Both the position numbers and the translations under genes were made by a program. A stretch of 64,000 nt of DNA from contig NZ_JAJIWP010000002.1 in assembly GCF_020880975.1 (NCBI RefSeq), positions 1,105,102-1,169,101 of the forward strand. Reading direction: 5' to 3'. The notes beneath the pieces are model-generated. The model saw nothing but the letters and a program-made list of their open reading frames with translations. It did no database searches and was not told where the DNA came from. The stretch is from Mucilaginibacter sp. UR6-1 (GTDB taxonomy: Bacteria; Bacteroidota; Bacteroidia; Sphingobacteriales; Sphingobacteriaceae). Shown here piece by piece: positions 62,633-64,000 of the stretch; within the stretch, counting starts at the first letter, position 1; every line of letters begins with the position of its first letter.

Positions 62633-63043
62633 TTAATCTCTTTCTAACGCGTTGATTGTCATTTTACATTGGGAAATTAAATCAGGAAGAAATGTCTGAT
62701 CGCTTAAGAATTTAAAAGATAATTTTGTAGAGTGCGATGGGTCGTTAACGGTTCCATCAATCTCAATTTGACCACGATCTGTCATATCAATCTTAATCTT
62801 AATACGCCCACTTATCATAGGCTGAAAATAAACCCCCCCTTTTAAACTTTGGTTTATATAGCTCAATCCTTTAAATAAATCTTCAAGATCAAAAAGTTCA
62901 GCTTCTAAGGGCAACTTGACTATAAAGCCATCACTAAAAAAACTAAACTCATAGCCAATAACCGGATGTTCCATTCCGATATTGGTGAAATTCTCTAGCG
63001 AAAAAATGTGTTCACCAGTGACTTTTTTAAATACTATCGACAT
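62633..63043 (-). CDS. WapI-like immunity protein
   Basis: This 136-residue protein without a signal peptide resembles the WapI family of immunity proteins in its layout. It has an early FSFFSDGFIVKLPLEAELFD, a central LKGGVYFQPMISGRIKIKID, and the closing TKLSFKFLSDQTFLPDLISQ (the F-x-F-x-x-DQTxL pattern). It lies directly downstream of an Rhs gene end on the same strand, where a cytoplasmic antidote is expected. The family call is from pattern recognition and is moderately sure. Confidence 0.6.
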   Translation of the reverse strand: MSIVFKKVTGEHIFSLENFTNIGMEHPVIGYEFSFFSDGFIVKLPLEAELFDLEDLFKGLSYINQSLKGGVYFQPMISGRIKIKIDMTDRGQIEIDGTVNDPSHSTKLSFKFLSDQTFLPDLISQCKMTINALERD

Positions 63044-63105
63044 TTTTGATTCTACTTTTTACTATAAAGGAACAAAATTTCTGTGAAAGATCAGCCCTTT
63101 ATCAG

Positions 63106-63336
63106 TTATTCCGATTTGGTAATATCCAGGCTTTCATTGACAAAACCTGGATGCTCAAACCAATTTGCTCCATCTTTAATCCGTTGTGCCCATGGTGCGT
63201 TTTCAATAATAGTTCTATCGAACGAGCGAGGAAAATCATGATATAAATCCGTTTGATTATTTAGTCGAGTGTCATATTTGAAATTCTTTAGATTTTTTAT
63301 TGACTGGAGCACTTCGGCAGGATCTTTCTTAACAAT
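63106..63336 (-). pseudogene. Detached C-terminal toxin tip of the Rhs gene
   Basis: After the TGA at 63339-63337 the same frame stays open for 76 codons, reading IVKKDPAEVLQSIKNLKNFK, then DLYHDFPRSFDRTIIENAPW and RIKDGANWFEHPGFVNESLD, and ends at 63106. This looks like the working tip of an Rhs toxin, now separated from its shell by one stop codon. It lies 62 bp before the immunity gene. The end after HPGFVNE may also be truncated. Confidence 0.5.
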
Positions 63337-64000
63337 TCAAATTAGTTCGAAAACTGTTTTTACACCTTTTAAAACAGGAAACAGAATTAAAAAAGGCGTA
63401 TTATCCATTTCAATGCCATCCTTAATAACATGTTTTAGTCTATAGTCAGGGGTTGGCCGGCCTTGAAAGGATCCATTTAATTCAATTTTGTTTGCCCCAA
63501 TGCTACCTCTATCTGTAGATGCAATGTAAGAAGAAGTGCTTATATTTAGTTCTCCATTCTCGATATTCAATATAGCCCCGGCTAAATCTCCATTAGATAT
63601 ACTATTTTCAATTCCGGCCCCAATCATAAAATCTTCTCCAGAAAAAGTAATCGCATCACCGGTTGTATTTTGCTCTATTACGTCAGCGGCAAAACTCAAT
63701 GCAGACTGCCAGTAAGCAGCGTATAGGCCTTGGGCAAACGGATCATAATCTTCTTTTATAAAAGCACCTTCAACACCACTCCAATACATTTCCCTTGAAA
63801 TACGTCCAGTACTACGAAAAATCCCGAGGATTTGAAGCGGTTCAGGCCTCTCTACAGGGTAAGCGCTCGAAATATGTTTATCCCCCAAGGGATCATTGAA
63901 CATGATAGGGTTATTAGCTGAATACTGGTACATCGTCATGGATTCAGTAGCCTCGGCCATAGGGTCAACAGCGATAAACCGGCCTAACGCAGCATCATAG
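63337..64000 (-). CDS. Rhs-family protein, 3' part only (runs off the window)
   Basis: Only the last 220 codons are inside the window; the gene enters at 64000. The Rhs core is plain: YDAALGRFIAVDPMAEATES then MTMYQYSANNPIMFNDPLGD. The variable tip of about 190 residues follows, with LGIFRSTGRISREMYWSGVE. It stops at a TGA (63339-63337), but the same frame continues as a toxin-like segment, so this stop is probably a mutation. A WapI-like immunity gene lies downstream. With the locus at 41.9-50 kb, this makes two Rhs loci flanking the secretion cluster. Confidence 0.8.
   Translation of the reverse strand, partial: YDAALGRFIAVDPMAEATESMTMYQYSANNPIMFNDPLGDKHISSAYPVERPEPLQILGIFRSTGRISREMYWSGVEGAFIKEDYDPFAQGLYAAYWQSALSFAADVIEQNTTGDAITFSGEDFMIGAGIENSISNGDLAGAILNIENGELNISTSSYIASTDRGSIGANKIELNGSFQGRPTPDYRLKHVIKDGIEMDNTPFLILFPVLKGVKTVFELI

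Noticed and set aside
1..64000. CRISPR arrays, tRNA or rRNA genes
   Set aside because: I found no regularly spaced repeat-spacer pattern, no cloverleaf-like sequence and no rRNA-like stretch while reading the window.

Overview
The window comes from a Bacteroidota chromosome, most likely family Sphingobacteriaceae (Mucilaginibacter or Pedobacter-like). The evidence is a SusC/SusD pair with an ECF sigma/FecR regulator, a 7TMR-DISM histidine kinase, Bacteroides-type Tra proteins (TraG, TraJ, TraK, TraM, TraN), YD-repeat/Rhs proteins of the DUF6443 type, and TAnnTTTG-like promoter boxes. The species assignment is inference.

Layout. (1) 0.1-1.8 kb, minus strand: an ECF sigma factor and FecR anti-sigma factor with no TonB receptor beside them. 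(2) 2.0-9.0 kb, plus strand: an acyltransferase-like protein, a ThiF/E1-nitroreductase fusion (Rv1355c type), a membrane histidine kinase, a receiver-kinase hybrid and a single-domain receiver, followed by a convergent receiver gene. This looks like a signal synthesis and sensing operon. (3) 9.6-17.0 kb: sigma factor, FecR, SusC, SusD and a purple-acid-phosphatase-like enzyme, probably an uptake locus for phosphorylated substrates. (4) 17.3-20.3 kb: three glycosyltransferases. (5) 20.4-23.0 kb, minus strand: a decaying stress/redox operon with an intact alcohol dehydrogenase and Tat-exported SDR, plus three broken small genes. (6) 23.2-31.1 kb: a defence-like island. It holds a Wadjet locus with jetA and jetB intact and jetC cut off next to an IS110-like remnant, an UPF0489 arginase-like gene, and an unfamiliar four-gene operon with a DUF2971 protein and an ADP-ribosyltransferase-like protein. 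(7) 31.1-41.6 kb: part of an integrative conjugative element, starting in a 5'-truncated traG and running through traJ-K-L-M-N to small regulators. No relaxase or integrase is present. (8) 41.9-50.2 kb: two large secreted YD-repeat/Rhs proteins, the second with a variable, metallopeptidase-like C-terminal tip and an overlapping small gene. (9) 50.3-61.8 kb: a divergent cluster encoding a compact type II secretion/type IV pilus-like machine (ATPase, inner-membrane F protein, secretin, prepilin peptidase, four pseudopilins, GspL/M- and GspC/PilP-like parts) with an FnIII-like lipoprotein and a YwqK/MORN-like protein inserted. (10) 62.6-64.0 kb: the end of another Rhs gene on the minus strand, with an in-frame stop in its toxin tip and a WapI-like immunity gene.

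The strongest candidates for under-described biology are the acyltransferase/E1-nitroreductase/kinase operon (2.0-9.0 kb), the type II-like secretion locus lying between two Rhs loci and two diverged direct repeats (50-62 kb), and the four-gene operon beside the broken Wadjet locus (27.9-31.1 kb). Several genes are visibly decaying (jetC, traG, a frameshifted tra-region gene, two genes with in-frame TGA), so 20-41 kb reads as a zone of repeated insertion and deletion.
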